Source: JBOFDK01 sp051646925
Lineage (GTDB): Bacteria > Bacillota > Clostridia > Lachnospirales > Cellulosilyticaceae
Length of the DNA: 64,000 nucleotides
Assembly: GCA_051646925.1 (NCBI GenBank)
Contig: JBOFDK010000038.1
Span: 1 to 64,000, forward strand
Direction of reading: 5' to 3'
Below are positions 53,972 through 63,357 of the stretch, piece after piece. Below the pieces are notes generated by a model, which saw nothing but the letters and a program-made list of their open reading frames with translations, did no database searches and was not told the DNA's origin. The translations under genes were made by a program, and so were the position numbers. Position 1 is the first letter of the stretch. Every line of letters begins with the position of its first letter.

Positions 53972-54050
53972 ATATATTGTAATGAAGTTGTTGGCCAACA
54001 CATTTTCGTTATATGTATATGTATATGTATATATTTTATTTAATTTAATT

Positions 54051-54080
54051 AGGCAAGGATGCCGACACATTCAAGGAGGA
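54051..54080 (+). promoter_or_regulatory. CsrA-binding hairpin and SD site in hag leader
   Basis: GGCAAGGATGCC at 54052-54064 forms a small stem GGC/GCC with AAGGAT in the loop, the classical CsrA target (consensus ACARGGAUGU). The second site CAAGGAGG at 54072-54079 is the ribosome binding site of hag, 8 bases before the start. CsrA bound at both would block translation. Confidence 0.7.
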
Positions 54081-54087
54081 ATATATT

Positions 54088-54900
54088 ATGGTAATTAATA
54101 ACAATATGATGGCTATGAACTCTCATAGACAATTAGGTATCAACTCTACAAATCAAGGCAAATCAATGGAGAAATTATCTTCAGGACAAAGAATCAACCG
54201 TGCTGGTGATGATGCGGCTGGTCTTTCAATCTCAGAAAAAATGAGAGGACAAATTCGTGGTCTTAACCAAGCATCTCGTAATGCTCAAGATGGTATTTCT
54301 CTTATCCAAACAGCTGAAGGTGCATTAGATGAAGTACACAGCATGCTTCAACGTATGCGTGAACTAGCGGTTCAATCATCAAATGATACAAACACAGATG
54401 ATGATAGAACAGCATTACAAGCAGAAGTAACAGCATTACAAGCAGAAATTAATGCAATTGCTACACGTGCAGAGTTTAACAGTATGAAATTACTTGATGG
54501 TAGTTACAGTAGTAAGAAATTACAAATTGGTGCAAATGCTGGCCAAACAATTGATTTTGCAATTTCAGGTGTAATATCTTCTATCGCAAGTGCTATAACT
54601 GCAAAGATTGAAACTCAAACAGGAGCAGAAGCAGCAATTACATCTATTAATACTGCAATCAAAAATGTATCAGCATCACGTTCTAATTTAGGAGCGGTTC
54701 AAAACAGATTAGAGCACACTATTAAAAATCTTGGTAATTCAGCAGAAAACCTTCAATCAGCGGAATCACGTGTACGTGACGTAGATATGGCAAAAGAAAT
54801 GATGGATTTCACAAAGAATAACGTGCTTAATCAAGCAGCTCAAGCGATGCTTGCGCAAGCAAACCAATTACCAAACCAAGTATTACAATTATTAAGATAA
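54088..54900 (+). CDS. hag: Flagellin
   Basis: Filament subunit, 270 residues, short form with the D0 and D1 domains and a minimal centre. N-terminal MVINNNMMAMNSHRQLGINS and KLSSGQRINRAGDDAAGLSI; C-terminal MAKEMMDFTKNNVLNQAAQA ending LPNQVLQLLR. Driven by sigma-D; translation probably set by CsrA-FliW. Its own terminator follows. Confidence 0.97.
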   Translation: MVINNNMMAMNSHRQLGINSTNQGKSMEKLSSGQRINRAGDDAAGLSISEKMRGQIRGLNQASRNAQDGISLIQTAEGALDEVHSMLQRMRELAVQSSNDTNTDDDRTALQAEVTALQAEINAIATRAEFNSMKLLDGSYSSKKLQIGANAGQTIDFAISGVISSIASAITAKIETQTGAEAAITSINTAIKNVSASRSNLGAVQNRLEHTIKNLGNSAENLQSAESRVRDVDMAKEMMDFTKNNVLNQAAQAMLAQANQLPNQVLQLLR

Positions 54901-54907
54901 TTCAAAC

Positions 54908-54946
54908 AAAAAACACTAGTCGTATGATATATGACTAGTGTTTTTT
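54908..54946 (+). terminator. Terminator after hag
   Basis: AAAACACTAGTC pairs with GACTAGTGTTTTTT across a loop of eleven bases. Confidence 0.9.
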
Positions 54947-54978
54947 ATTTGAATTAAAATCAATTACGTTATAAGTAC

Positions 54979-55005
54979 TAAACTATTTATAAAATTAACC
55001 GATAT
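54979..55005 (+). promoter_or_regulatory. Sigma-D promoter of the Maf-type gene
   Basis: TAAA (54979-54982), 15-base spacer, ACCGATAT (54998-55005), one base from consensus GCCGATAT, 55 bases before the CDS. Confidence 0.75.
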
Positions 55006-55059
55006 ATAACATAGAGAGTGAAGTCTAGACAGTATAGTATAAAGGAGATTTGAGCGTCT

Positions 55060-56784
55060 ATGTATAACTATAAAATTCATCCAACTAGAAAAGAAAAAGG
55101 ATACACGTTAGAATTAGATAATAAAGATAAAAAAAATTATATACTAAGTAAATACACACCAAAACAACAAGTAATTGATTTGATTAATGAAAAAGAATAT
55201 AACAAAGAATCAATATTTATTTTCTTTGGTTTTTTGTTTGGATATGCGATTGAATATTTGAGAGAACAAATAGGTGATGAGGTAAATGTATTAGTAATAG
55301 AACCCGATAAAGCATGTTTAGAAGAACAGATGAAGTTAGTTGGTAAATTTGAAGATTTGCCAAATGTAATAATTACTACAGAAATAGAAGAGTATGAAAT
55401 GCAATCGATTTTGAGTAAATATATTACAACAGCGCAGGTATATAATATTGTATTTGTATATCCGCCAGCATACGAAGTATATTATCTAAAAGAATTAAGT
55501 ATTATATTAAATACTATTATTAATGCTAAAAATAGTGTTGCATTAAATTATAATACGTTAAAAGCATATACGGGGTTATTTTTAAGTAACACAATCAAAA
55601 ATCTAAATGCGATACAAGAAGGTTATGATATTCGTCAGCACAAATCAAAATACAAAAATGTACCTGCCGTTGTCGTTTCAGCAGGGCCGTCATTATCAAA
55701 AAATATTGAAAAGTTAAAAGATTTTAAAGGGATTATATTTACAGGTGGTAGGTCACTAAGTGCTATATTGGAAGAAGATATTACACCAAACTTTGTTGTA
55801 TCTATAGACCCGTCAGAAAGAGTGCATCGTACATTTAAGGAAAATGCGCAAAATAAATTTCCACTTATAACTATGCCACAAAGTAATGATTTGGTAGTGG
55901 GTAGTAGTAATGGGCCGAAGTATTTTATAACAGATAATGATGTAGATACGACATTGTTTGGGGAAAATATGGAACGATTTCAATTTGGAGGGTCTGTAGC
56001 GACAGCTTGTCTTGGGGTAGCAGAGTATATGGGATGTAATCCTATTATTATGATTGGTCAAGATTTAGCATTTACAGGGGGCAATACACATGATGAAAAA
56101 TGTTTGTTAGATGAAAAGCCTATTGCGGATAATAAAAAGAACAAAAAAGTACGAGGATATTATGATGACACAGTATATAGTAGTATTTCTTTATTATCTT
56201 TTAAAACATGGATTGAACGATTTATAAAGGTGAAATCTGATATTGCATATATAAATTCGACAGAAGGCGGTGCTTATATAGATGGTGCTATGCATATTAC
56301 GTTCGAAGATGCAATTAAACAGTATTGCATAGAAGATAGTCCGATAATTAATCATGACTATCAGGGGCAATTATACGATACATTTAACAAAGAGCAAATG
56401 TTAGAAATGAAAGAAATTTTAGAAGAGTATGTAGATAAAACAAAACAAGCTAAAAATACATCTCAAAAACTTAAAGATGAATATATCTTATATAAAGGTA
56501 TTAGAGTAGATAAAATTAATAAATATTTACGAAAATTAGATAAAATAGATGAGCAATTTCAAAATGACAAGTTTGAAAATATTATTGTCAGATATATATT
56601 TACTACAATGTATAATGCTGTAGAGATGGATAAGGCGTATAAGGCTGCAATTAAAGAATCGAGTTTGCAAAAAGATACAAGAATTGTATCAAAAAGTTTG
56701 GCATTATACGAACAATTACACAATGCAATAAAAGATGCGATTCAGTTGTTGGATGAAGGGATGGAGGCAAAAAAATATGAATGA
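55060..56784 (+). CDS. Motility-associated glycosyltransferase-like (DUF115, Maf)
   Basis: 574 residues with the MptE-like/DUF115 core: VVVSAGPSLSKNIEKLKDFK, FTGGRSLSAIL, FVVSIDPSERVH, and GGSVATACLGVAEYMGCNPI. Relatives (motility accessory factors, Maf) transfer nonulosonic acid sugars to flagellin. Location after hag with a sigma-D promoter fits flagellin glycosylation. The C-terminal part (about 450-574) is helical and charged. No sugar-synthesis genes are seen in the window. Confidence 0.88.
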   Translation: MYNYKIHPTRKEKGYTLELDNKDKKNYILSKYTPKQQVIDLINEKEYNKESIFIFFGFLFGYAIEYLREQIGDEVNVLVIEPDKACLEEQMKLVGKFEDLPNVIITTEIEEYEMQSILSKYITTAQVYNIVFVYPPAYEVYYLKELSIILNTIINAKNSVALNYNTLKAYTGLFLSNTIKNLNAIQEGYDIRQHKSKYKNVPAVVVSAGPSLSKNIEKLKDFKGIIFTGGRSLSAILEEDITPNFVVSIDPSERVHRTFKENAQNKFPLITMPQSNDLVVGSSNGPKYFITDNDVDTTLFGENMERFQFGGSVATACLGVAEYMGCNPIIMIGQDLAFTGGNTHDEKCLLDEKPIADNKKNKKVRGYYDDTVYSSISLLSFKTWIERFIKVKSDIAYINSTEGGAYIDGAMHITFEDAIKQYCIEDSPIINHDYQGQLYDTFNKEQMLEMKEILEEYVDKTKQAKNTSQKLKDEYILYKGIRVDKINKYLRKLDKIDEQFQNDKFENIIVRYIFTTMYNAVEMDKAYKAAIKESSLQKDTRIVSKSLALYEQLHNAIKDAIQLLDEGMEAKKYE

Positions 56785-57142
56785 AGTAAATGAGTTGTTG
56801 TATACAACATGTGATTACATACAAAAGCTTTATAAAAGTACAAATGAGGTTAAAGAGCTTTTTAATGAACAAACAAAACAAGCAGAAGCATATAAGCTTG
56901 CGGCAGATATGGTGGAGGGTTTGTTATGGGTAGTATCGTCAGTAGAGTCTTTGGAGCCATATTGCAAAGGAGATTTTAGAAGTGATGAACTAGAGACGTT
57001 ACTAAAAGAACTTCCTGATGCACAAAAATCAAATGACATAGTTTTGATGAGTGATTTATTTGAATATGAATTAGCACCACTACTAGAAAAATGGTATACA
57101 ATTTTATGTGATAATTTAAAAGAAAAAATAGAACAAGAATAA
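56777..57142 (+). CDS. Small helical protein in flagellar cluster, unknown
   Basis: Not recognised; 121 residues from ATG 56777, which overlaps the end of the Maf gene and follows GGAGG. Acidic, helical, Leu-rich, without signal peptide: MNEVNELLYTTCDYIQKLYK, then LLWVVSSVESL and FEYELAPLLEKWYTIL. Overlap and location suggest it assists the Maf protein or acts as a small flagellar chaperone. The stop lies inside an (AAT) run. Confidence 0.75.
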   Translation: MNEVNELLYTTCDYIQKLYKSTNEVKELFNEQTKQAEAYKLAADMVEGLLWVVSSVESLEPYCKGDFRSDELETLLKELPDAQKSNDIVLMSDLFEYELAPLLEKWYTILCDNLKEKIEQE

Positions 57143-57158
57143 TAATAATAATAATAAT
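57138..57158 (+). repeat. (AAT)7 microsatellite
   Basis: Seven perfect AAT units covering the stop codon of the 121-residue gene and the first bases of the gap before fliD. Length changes would not affect either product. Confidence 0.95.
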
Positions 57159-57193
57159 TTTGGATAGTGTTAAAATTATAGGGGGGAAATAAT

Positions 57194-58717
57194 ATGAGAA
57201 CAACAAGTATTAGATTTACAGGACTTGCATCAGGACTTGATACAGATTCTATGGTAGAAGCGATGATGATGCCTTATAAAAACAAGGTAGATATCGCAGT
57301 TCAACAGCAAAAATTACTAGAACTAAAAAAAGATGCTTGGAAAGAAATGAATACAAAAATTCTAAGTTTTCAGCAAAACACTTTGAACGCACTTAGATTA
57401 CAAGGGTCGTTCAATAAAAACGAACTAACATTATCATCAACAGGATATGTTGAAGTAGACGGTACGTCATCTTTGCCAGAAGGTACGCACAAAGTAACGG
57501 TTAACAGTTTGGCAGAAGGTTCTAGAGTTACAACAACTAACATTAATGCGCCAGATGGTGTAACGCTTTCAAAAGATACAAAACTAACGGAGTTAGGTAT
57601 TTCAGAAGATGCTGTATTTGAAATTAAAGTAGGGGATAAAACTATTTCGTTACCAGCAAAAGTAGCGATAGCAGATACAGACCCTGCAGAATACAAAGAA
57701 GCAACTATTGGTGATTTAGAAAAAGCATTTAACGATGCAGGTGTATCAGCTAAATTTGATGCTAATGCAGGGGCATTTTTCATAGCATCAAAAGGAACAG
57801 GTAGTAGCCAGTCTATTGAAATAAATGTAACAGGCGCAGATCAAGCGGATACAATGTCAAAGCTTGGAATTATATCTAATGATGGTAGTTATAACTACTC
57901 AGGAAAAGATGCTTCTATAACGTATAATGGTATTGAAGTTAAGTCGCAGACAAATAGTGTGACAGTAAATGGTATGACGCTAAAGTTAGTAGGAGCAGAT
58001 CCTACAAAAGAGATTACGATAGTATCGAAAAAAGATACAGGTGCAACAGTAGATATGCTGAAATCTTTTGTAGATGAGTATAATGCACTTATAGATAATA
58101 TATATGGCAAAATCAATGCAGCATATAACAAAGATTATAAGCCGTTAACTGATGAGCAAAAAGCATCTATGACAGAAGAAGATATTAAGCTATGGAATGC
58201 TAAAGTAGAGGCAAGTGTATTAAGAAAAGACCCTGTACTACAGGCAGTAGTAGACTCTATGAGAGATATTATTTCAAATACGTCAATAGAAGTAGATGGA
58301 AAAAAATATAGTCTTGCATCTTTTGGAATTACTACTACTGGTAACTATAAGGAATATGGAAAATTAGCTATTAATGAAGATAAACTTACAGAAATGGTAA
58401 ATTCTCATCCAGAAGTATTAACAGAGTTATTTACAACTAGAGAAGGAAATGGTGGTATAGGTACTCAGCTTTATGACGATTTGAATAAAAAACTTATGTC
58501 AGATAAAGTAGGGAGTATGAGTAGTTCTAACTTTTTGTTTAATGATAAAGAACTTGATAAAAAAATCAGAGACCAAGAAGACAAAATAGCTAAACTTGAA
58601 GAACGTATGAATTCTATGGAAAATATATATTACAAAAAATATGCGGCTATGGAGCAAATGATATCAACGTTAAATAATCAAAGCAGTTCACTAATGAGTA
58701 CATTTGGAGGCATGTAA
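57194..58717 (+). CDS. fliD: Filament cap protein FliD
   Basis: 507 residues. Cap that places flagellin at the tip. N-terminal STSIRFTGLASGLDTDSMVE-like block (RFTGLASGLDTDSMVEAMM) and the C-terminal DKIAKLEERMNSMENIYYKK with LNNQSSSLMSTFGGM are the family ends. Starts behind AGGGGGG; stop and fliS start share one base (TAATG). Confidence 0.95.
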   Translation: MRTTSIRFTGLASGLDTDSMVEAMMMPYKNKVDIAVQQQKLLELKKDAWKEMNTKILSFQQNTLNALRLQGSFNKNELTLSSTGYVEVDGTSSLPEGTHKVTVNSLAEGSRVTTTNINAPDGVTLSKDTKLTELGISEDAVFEIKVGDKTISLPAKVAIADTDPAEYKEATIGDLEKAFNDAGVSAKFDANAGAFFIASKGTGSSQSIEINVTGADQADTMSKLGIISNDGSYNYSGKDASITYNGIEVKSQTNSVTVNGMTLKLVGADPTKEITIVSKKDTGATVDMLKSFVDEYNALIDNIYGKINAAYNKDYKPLTDEQKASMTEEDIKLWNAKVEASVLRKDPVLQAVVDSMRDIISNTSIEVDGKKYSLASFGITTTGNYKEYGKLAINEDKLTEMVNSHPEVLTELFTTREGNGGIGTQLYDDLNKKLMSDKVGSMSSSNFLFNDKELDKKIRDQEDKIAKLEERMNSMENIYYKKYAAMEQMISTLNNQSSSLMSTFGGM

Positions 58718-59100
58718 TGAATCAAAGTTATCAACAGTACAGAAATAATGCAGTATTAACAGCTAATCCAGCAGAATTAACAGCAATGCTTTATAATGGC
58801 GCAATTAAATTTTGTAATCTAGCAATAGAAGCACTACAAAATAACCAGTTAGAAATAGCTAATAAAAACTGTATTAAAGCTCAAAATATTATAGCGGAAT
58901 TACAAATGACACTAGATATGAGATATTCATTTAGTGATGATGTAAGTCAACTTTATACTTTTATAAATCAATTATTATTAGAAGGAAACGTTGAAAAAAA
59001 TGTTCAAAAATTAGAAGATGCACTAAACTTAATACGTGAATTTAGAGATTTGTGGCAAGAAGTTATTTCGGCAAGTAAACTTTCAGTGGTCAACAAATAA
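58717..59100 (+). CDS. fliS: Flagellin chaperone FliS
   Basis: 127 residues, helical; binds the flagellin C terminus and prevents polymerisation in the cytosol. YQQYRNNAVLTANPAELTAM and LYNGAIKFCNLAIEAL are typical. Its ATG overlaps the fliD stop by one base with TTGGAGG inside fliD. Confidence 0.95.
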   Translation: MNQSYQQYRNNAVLTANPAELTAMLYNGAIKFCNLAIEALQNNQLEIANKNCIKAQNIIAELQMTLDMRYSFSDDVSQLYTFINQLLLEGNVEKNVQKLEDALNLIREFRDLWQEVISASKLSVVNK

Positions 59101-59246
59101 ACTATTACAATTACTTTCAGTTATGAAAAATAAGATATTGTAAACGTGTTCGCTAAGTTTGTTTAAAGATGTAAATAAAGATGTGATTATATAATGCATC
59201 AATAAATGTTGTAGTATTAGCATAATAGTCAAAAAAGAGGTGAAAA

Positions 59247-59435
59247 ATGGATATAGCAGCATTAAGTATAGCGATGAGTCAGATGAATGTAGCTACAGAA
59301 GTGGGAGCGGCAGTCACAAAATTATCGATGGATACAACAAAGACTCAAAGTAGTCAGTTTATGCAAGATATGATAAAGAGTATCGAGCAGTCTGTTAATC
59401 CTGGTGTAGGGACAGTTATTGATATAAAGCTTTAG
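59247..59435 (+). CDS. Putative motility protein, YjfB family
   Basis: 62 residues; MDIAALSIAMSQMNVATEVG start and middle KLSMDTTK match the YjfB family. Function unknown; in Bacillus yjfB belongs to the sigma-D regulon. Ribosome binding site AAAAGAGGTG. I see no sigma-D promoter in the 146 bases before it. Followed by a terminator. Confidence 0.83.
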   Translation: MDIAALSIAMSQMNVATEVGAAVTKLSMDTTKTQSSQFMQDMIKSIEQSVNPGVGTVIDIKL

Positions 59436-59458
59436 AAATGATATAAAGTTTTTTAAAT

Positions 59459-59503
59459 TAAAAGTGCTAAGAGGGTTATATCACTACTTAGCACTTTTTT
59501 TGT
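59459..59503 (+). terminator. Terminator after YjfB-like gene
   Basis: AAAGTGCTAAG (59461-59471) pairs with CTTAGCACTTT (59487-59497) followed by T. Confidence 0.88.
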
Positions 59504-59599
59504 CGTATATATGCGTATGCTTTTCTAACAGGTTTAAATAGTGTATAGTATAGAAAAATACATTGTTTGTGAAAGAGTGGATGCAAAGGAGGCGCTGGA

Positions 59600-62500
59600 A
59601 TGTTGACAGAGGAAGAAATCAAATACTGGAGTACTAATGAACTTGTATATAAACGTGGAATGGAAAATTATCGCCGTGGGGTTGTGAAGGAAATGAACGT
59701 TGTACAAGAAGGAAGTGTTTATACGATTCGTGGATACGTTGAAGGTGACTCAGGTGATATGTATTATAACTGGATAGAAATAGACCAAGACAACATAGAT
59801 GATGTGAATTTTCAATGTGAATGTCCAGCGGCTCACAAATACGAGGGAGCATGTAAACATACAGTTGCAATGATGATAAAGTTTAAAGAAGATAGCAAAA
59901 ACGGAAGATTGCATACACATAATGTTGATATTGTAACAGGCGAGGCGCTATTAGACTATTACGAAGATGCGATTATACGTGGACTCGATAGAGTTGAAGA
60001 AGAAGGCGTTAAAGTTATACCGAAATTGTATGAGCATATAGATGGGAACTTAGCGCTTGGGTTATCGGTTGGAAAAGATAAAATGTATATCGTAAAAAAC
60101 ATTAAAGAATTTGTAAATGCGATATTAAAAGAAGAACAAATTGCATATGGTAAACAGTTAATGTTTGTTCATCATATGAGTGCATTCGATAAAGAATCAC
60201 GTGAATTAATACAGCTTGTTATAGAGCAACAAGTAGCAAGCGACCAGTTAATGGGATTTGTTTATGGCGGGAAAATATATGGACGTGAAAAAAAACTACT
60301 ACCATTAACATCTGATGGACTTGATCAGTTATTTACATTGTATAAAGACAAGAGAATTCTTTTTCAAGATGAGCATGGTAAAGTAGATGTTTTGTTTAAA
60401 GAAGAAAACCCTGAGTTTGATTTTAGGCTAGAGAGAAAAAATGAATGTTTTCAGTTAGCTGTAAATCAAAAAAGTTATCAAATTATACAACATCCAATTC
60501 ATGCATACGTTTGGATTGCAGATACATTATATCGTGTTAGTGAAAAATACATGCAGCATATAGTACCAATTTTAAAATATATGAGAACATTGTATCCACC
60601 ACAACTAAAGTTTGATGAGGCTGGGTTTAAAAGATTTGTCATGAGTGTATTGCCAAATTTAAAAAAACATGCAAATGTTGATTTTGAAGAAGGTATTTTA
60701 AGTGCATATGCACCTCCAGAATTAACTATACGTACATACTTTGACAGAGACCAAAAAGACTGTGTCACAGGACGTGTTGTGCTTGACTATGAAGGGTATC
60801 AAATAAATCCATACGCTCCGGTAAAACAAGTAGATGAAGCGGTTGCACGTAACAGAGTTCGTGAATACCAGTTTCAATCGCTTATAGAATTGTATGGGTT
60901 TTTGACAAGAAAAGGTGAACTGTATTTAGAAGATGAACAAAATATTTATACGTTTCTAACAAGAGGGATACATGAGTTGTTAGAGGTGAGTGAAGTTCAT
61001 ATGACAGATATTTTAAGAGCTATGAAAATAGTACATCCACCTATGCCTACAGTTGGGCTTAAGCTAAAGAGTAATTTATTAGAAATTCAAATGGATTATC
61101 AAGGATTAGCTCCAGATGAGGTGCAAGACATACTTCAAGCTTATCGTACAAAAAAGAAATACTATAGATTAAAAAGTGGAGATTTTGTTGATTTAGAAGA
61201 TGAACGTGTGGAAGGTTTTGATGAACTTATTAGAGGTTTAGGTATTGGAGAGTCAGATAGACTACAAGAACAAATGAATGTTGAAAAATACCGCACACTG
61301 TATTTAGACAATATTACAAAACGTTACAAAACATTAGAAGTCAAAAAAGATGCAAACGTTAAAAGTATTGGAAGAAATTTTAGAGATATAGAAGATGAGG
61401 ATTTTCAATTACCAGAAACATTAGAAGCAACGCTAAGACCATATCAAGAGGTAGGGTATCAGTGGCTAACAGTATTAGATAAATATGGTTTTGGAGGAGT
61501 TCTAGCAGATGATATGGGACTTGGTAAAACACTCCAAGTTATAACACTTTTATTGCAAGCACAATCTAAACAAAAAACATTAGAAATAAATGAAGTAGTA
61601 AATAATGAAGTAAATAACGAAGTAAATAATGAAGTAAATAACGAAGTAAATAACGAAGTATTAAACAAAGATGAGATATTAGATGAAAAAGCAGTAAACG
61701 ATGAAGGTGCAAAACCTAGTATAGTAGTAGCGCCAACATCGCTTGTTCTAAACTGGGAAAAAGAAATAAACCGTTTTGCACCTAGTTTGAAGGTTGTTGT
61801 TGTTAGTGGAAATACTCAAGAACGCCTAATGCAAATTCAATCAATTGATAATTCGGATATAGTAGTTACATCGTATGAGTTATTAAAACGTGATATTGAA
61901 TATTACAAAGAATACAGTTTTCAGTACTGCATAGCAGATGAAGCGCAGTATATTAAAAATCCTACTACATTAAATGCAAAGACATTAAAAGAAATTAATA
62001 GTGAAAGACGATTTGCATTAACAGGGACACCTATTGAAAATTCGTTATCTGAGTTATGGAGTTTATTTGATTTTTGTATGCCAGGGTATTTATTCACATA
62101 TCATCAATTTAAATCATCGTTTGAAACACCTATTATGCGTATGCAAGATCAAAAAGCGCATCAAAGGTTACAGCAGATGATTGCACCGTTTATACTAAGA
62201 CGTCTCAAAAAAGAAGTTTTAAAAGAGTTACCGCCAAAAACAGAAACAGTTATTTATAATAAGATGGAAGAAGAGCAAGAAAAACTTTACAAAGCTAATT
62301 TAGCACTTGTTCAAAAAGAATTAAGTCAAGAATTAGAAACTCATGGATTTGGGAAAAGTCATATGAAAATATTAGCAATGCTTACAAGATTGCGCCAAAT
62401 TTGTTGTCATCCAGGATTATATATTGATAATTATGAAGGCGAAAGTAGCAAGATGGAACAAGCACTTGAGTATATCGAAGAAAGTACTGCATCAGGGCAT

Positions 62501-62953
62501 AAAATGCTACTATTTTCACAATTCACATCAATGCTTGATAAGTTAGCACATGAACTTCGCCAAAGAGGTATACCGTATTATATGTTAACTGGAAAAACAA
62601 AGGCAAAACAACGTATGGAAATGGTAGATGCATTTAATAGTGATGATGTGCCTATCTTTTTGATTTCACTAAAAGCTGGAGGAACAGGGCTTAATTTAAC
62701 ATCTGCAGATATAGTTATACACTATGACCCGTGGTGGAATTTATCTAGTGAAAACCAAGCAACTGACAGGGCGTACCGAATAGGACAAGATAACCCTGTG
62801 CAAGTATATAAACTAATTACAGCGAATACAATTGAAGAAAAAATACTTAAATTACAAAAGCGTAAAGCAGAGCTTGCCGATGCTTTGCTTACGACAGAAG
62901 AAACATTTGTGAATCGATTATCACAAGATGAGCTATTAGACTTATTTAAATAA
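59600..62953 (+). CDS. SWIM zinc-finger Snf2 helicase
   Basis: 1117 residues. N-terminal SWIM zinc finger CECPAAHKYEGACKH (Cys73, Cys75, Cys85, His87), a long bacterial SNF2-associated middle part, then a Snf2/RapA ATPase: Walker A DDMGLGKT near 636, Walker B DEAQ, ALTGTPIENSLSELW, and the C-terminal helicase lobe with LISLKAGGTGLNLTSAD and ATDRAYRIGQ. It translocates on double-stranded DNA and may displace RNA polymerase or other proteins; target unknown. A variable 12-bp repeat is inserted between motifs I and Ia. Confidence 0.95.
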   Translation: MLTEEEIKYWSTNELVYKRGMENYRRGVVKEMNVVQEGSVYTIRGYVEGDSGDMYYNWIEIDQDNIDDVNFQCECPAAHKYEGACKHTVAMMIKFKEDSKNGRLHTHNVDIVTGEALLDYYEDAIIRGLDRVEEEGVKVIPKLYEHIDGNLALGLSVGKDKMYIVKNIKEFVNAILKEEQIAYGKQLMFVHHMSAFDKESRELIQLVIEQQVASDQLMGFVYGGKIYGREKKLLPLTSDGLDQLFTLYKDKRILFQDEHGKVDVLFKEENPEFDFRLERKNECFQLAVNQKSYQIIQHPIHAYVWIADTLYRVSEKYMQHIVPILKYMRTLYPPQLKFDEAGFKRFVMSVLPNLKKHANVDFEEGILSAYAPPELTIRTYFDRDQKDCVTGRVVLDYEGYQINPYAPVKQVDEAVARNRVREYQFQSLIELYGFLTRKGELYLEDEQNIYTFLTRGIHELLEVSEVHMTDILRAMKIVHPPMPTVGLKLKSNLLEIQMDYQGLAPDEVQDILQAYRTKKKYYRLKSGDFVDLEDERVEGFDELIRGLGIGESDRLQEQMNVEKYRTLYLDNITKRYKTLEVKKDANVKSIGRNFRDIEDEDFQLPETLEATLRPYQEVGYQWLTVLDKYGFGGVLADDMGLGKTLQVITLLLQAQSKQKTLEINEVVNNEVNNEVNNEVNNEVNNEVLNKDEILDEKAVNDEGAKPSIVVAPTSLVLNWEKEINRFAPSLKVVVVSGNTQERLMQIQSIDNSDIVVTSYELLKRDIEYYKEYSFQYCIADEAQYIKNPTTLNAKTLKEINSERRFALTGTPIENSLSELWSLFDFCMPGYLFTYHQFKSSFETPIMRMQDQKAHQRLQQMIAPFILRRLKKEVLKELPPKTETVIYNKMEEEQEKLYKANLALVQKELSQELETHGFGKSHMKILAMLTRLRQICCHPGLYIDNYEGESSKMEQALEYIEESTASGHKMLLFSQFTSMLDKLAHELRQRGIPYYMLTGKTKAKQRMEMVDAFNSDDVPIFLISLKAGGTGLNLTSADIVIHYDPWWNLSSENQATDRAYRIGQDNPVQVYKLITANTIEEKILKLQKRKAELADALLTTEETFVNRLSQDELLDLFK
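61592..61666 (+). repeat. In-frame 12-bp tandem repeat in Snf2 gene
   Basis: Four perfect or near-perfect copies of GAAGTAAATAAC/T with diverged ends, coding for repeated Asn-Asn-Glu-Val. It adds a flexible acidic loop of about 25 residues in the ATPase core between motif I and motif Ia. Confidence 0.95.
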
Positions 62954-63000
62954 GTCTAATAGCCGATAAATAAAATATAACGATTTGCGGAGGTGTTAAA

Positions 63001-63351
63001 ATGAAACGTAAAATATTAGAGGCAATATTAGAGTTAACGAAAAAGCAATCAGAGGCATTAGCTAATGATGATTTAGAACTGTTTGAAGTACTAATGCAAA
63101 AAAAACAACTACAAATTGATGCAATGGAAGAACTGCATAAAACAAAACCTGAGACAAAAGAACAAAAAGAAGAGATATTATTTAAAGAAATTATTGAATG
63201 TGACAAGAAAAACAAAGAAGAGTTTATGAGACAGTTTGATGAAACAAAAACAAAATTAGCAGATATTAGAATGCAAAAACGTAGAGAAACACTATACGGA
63301 AATGTTTATGGTATTTCAAATGAGGAAGGTATCTTCATTGATAAAAGGTAG
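63001..63351 (+). CDS. FliT-like small helical protein
   Basis: 116 residues, all-helical and charged. The first half (ILEAILELTKKQSEALANDD ... LFEVLMQKKQLQIDAMEEL) resembles FliT-type flagellar chaperones, which have one long helix pair and a C-terminal binding helix. Starts behind GCGGAGGTG, 47 bases after the helicase gene. The FliT label is weakly supported. Confidence 0.65.
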   Translation: MKRKILEAILELTKKQSEALANDDLELFEVLMQKKQLQIDAMEELHKTKPETKEQKEEILFKEIIECDKKNKEEFMRQFDETKTKLADIRMQKRRETLYGNVYGISNEEGIFIDKR

Positions 63352-63357
63352 AAATGT

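Noticed and set aside
57138..57158. (AAT)7 run as phase-variation switch of fliD
   Set aside because: It lies over the previous gene's stop codon and about 35 bases before fliD; it does not alter any reading frame or an obvious promoter spacer.
57370..57783. 137-codon minus-strand ORF opposite fliD
   Set aside because: Shadow frame inside fliD, no start signal and biased composition.
61459..61668. Minus-strand ORF with a repeated Phe-Thr-Ser-Leu peptide
   Set aside because: It is only the reverse complement of the 12-bp repeat in the Snf2 gene.
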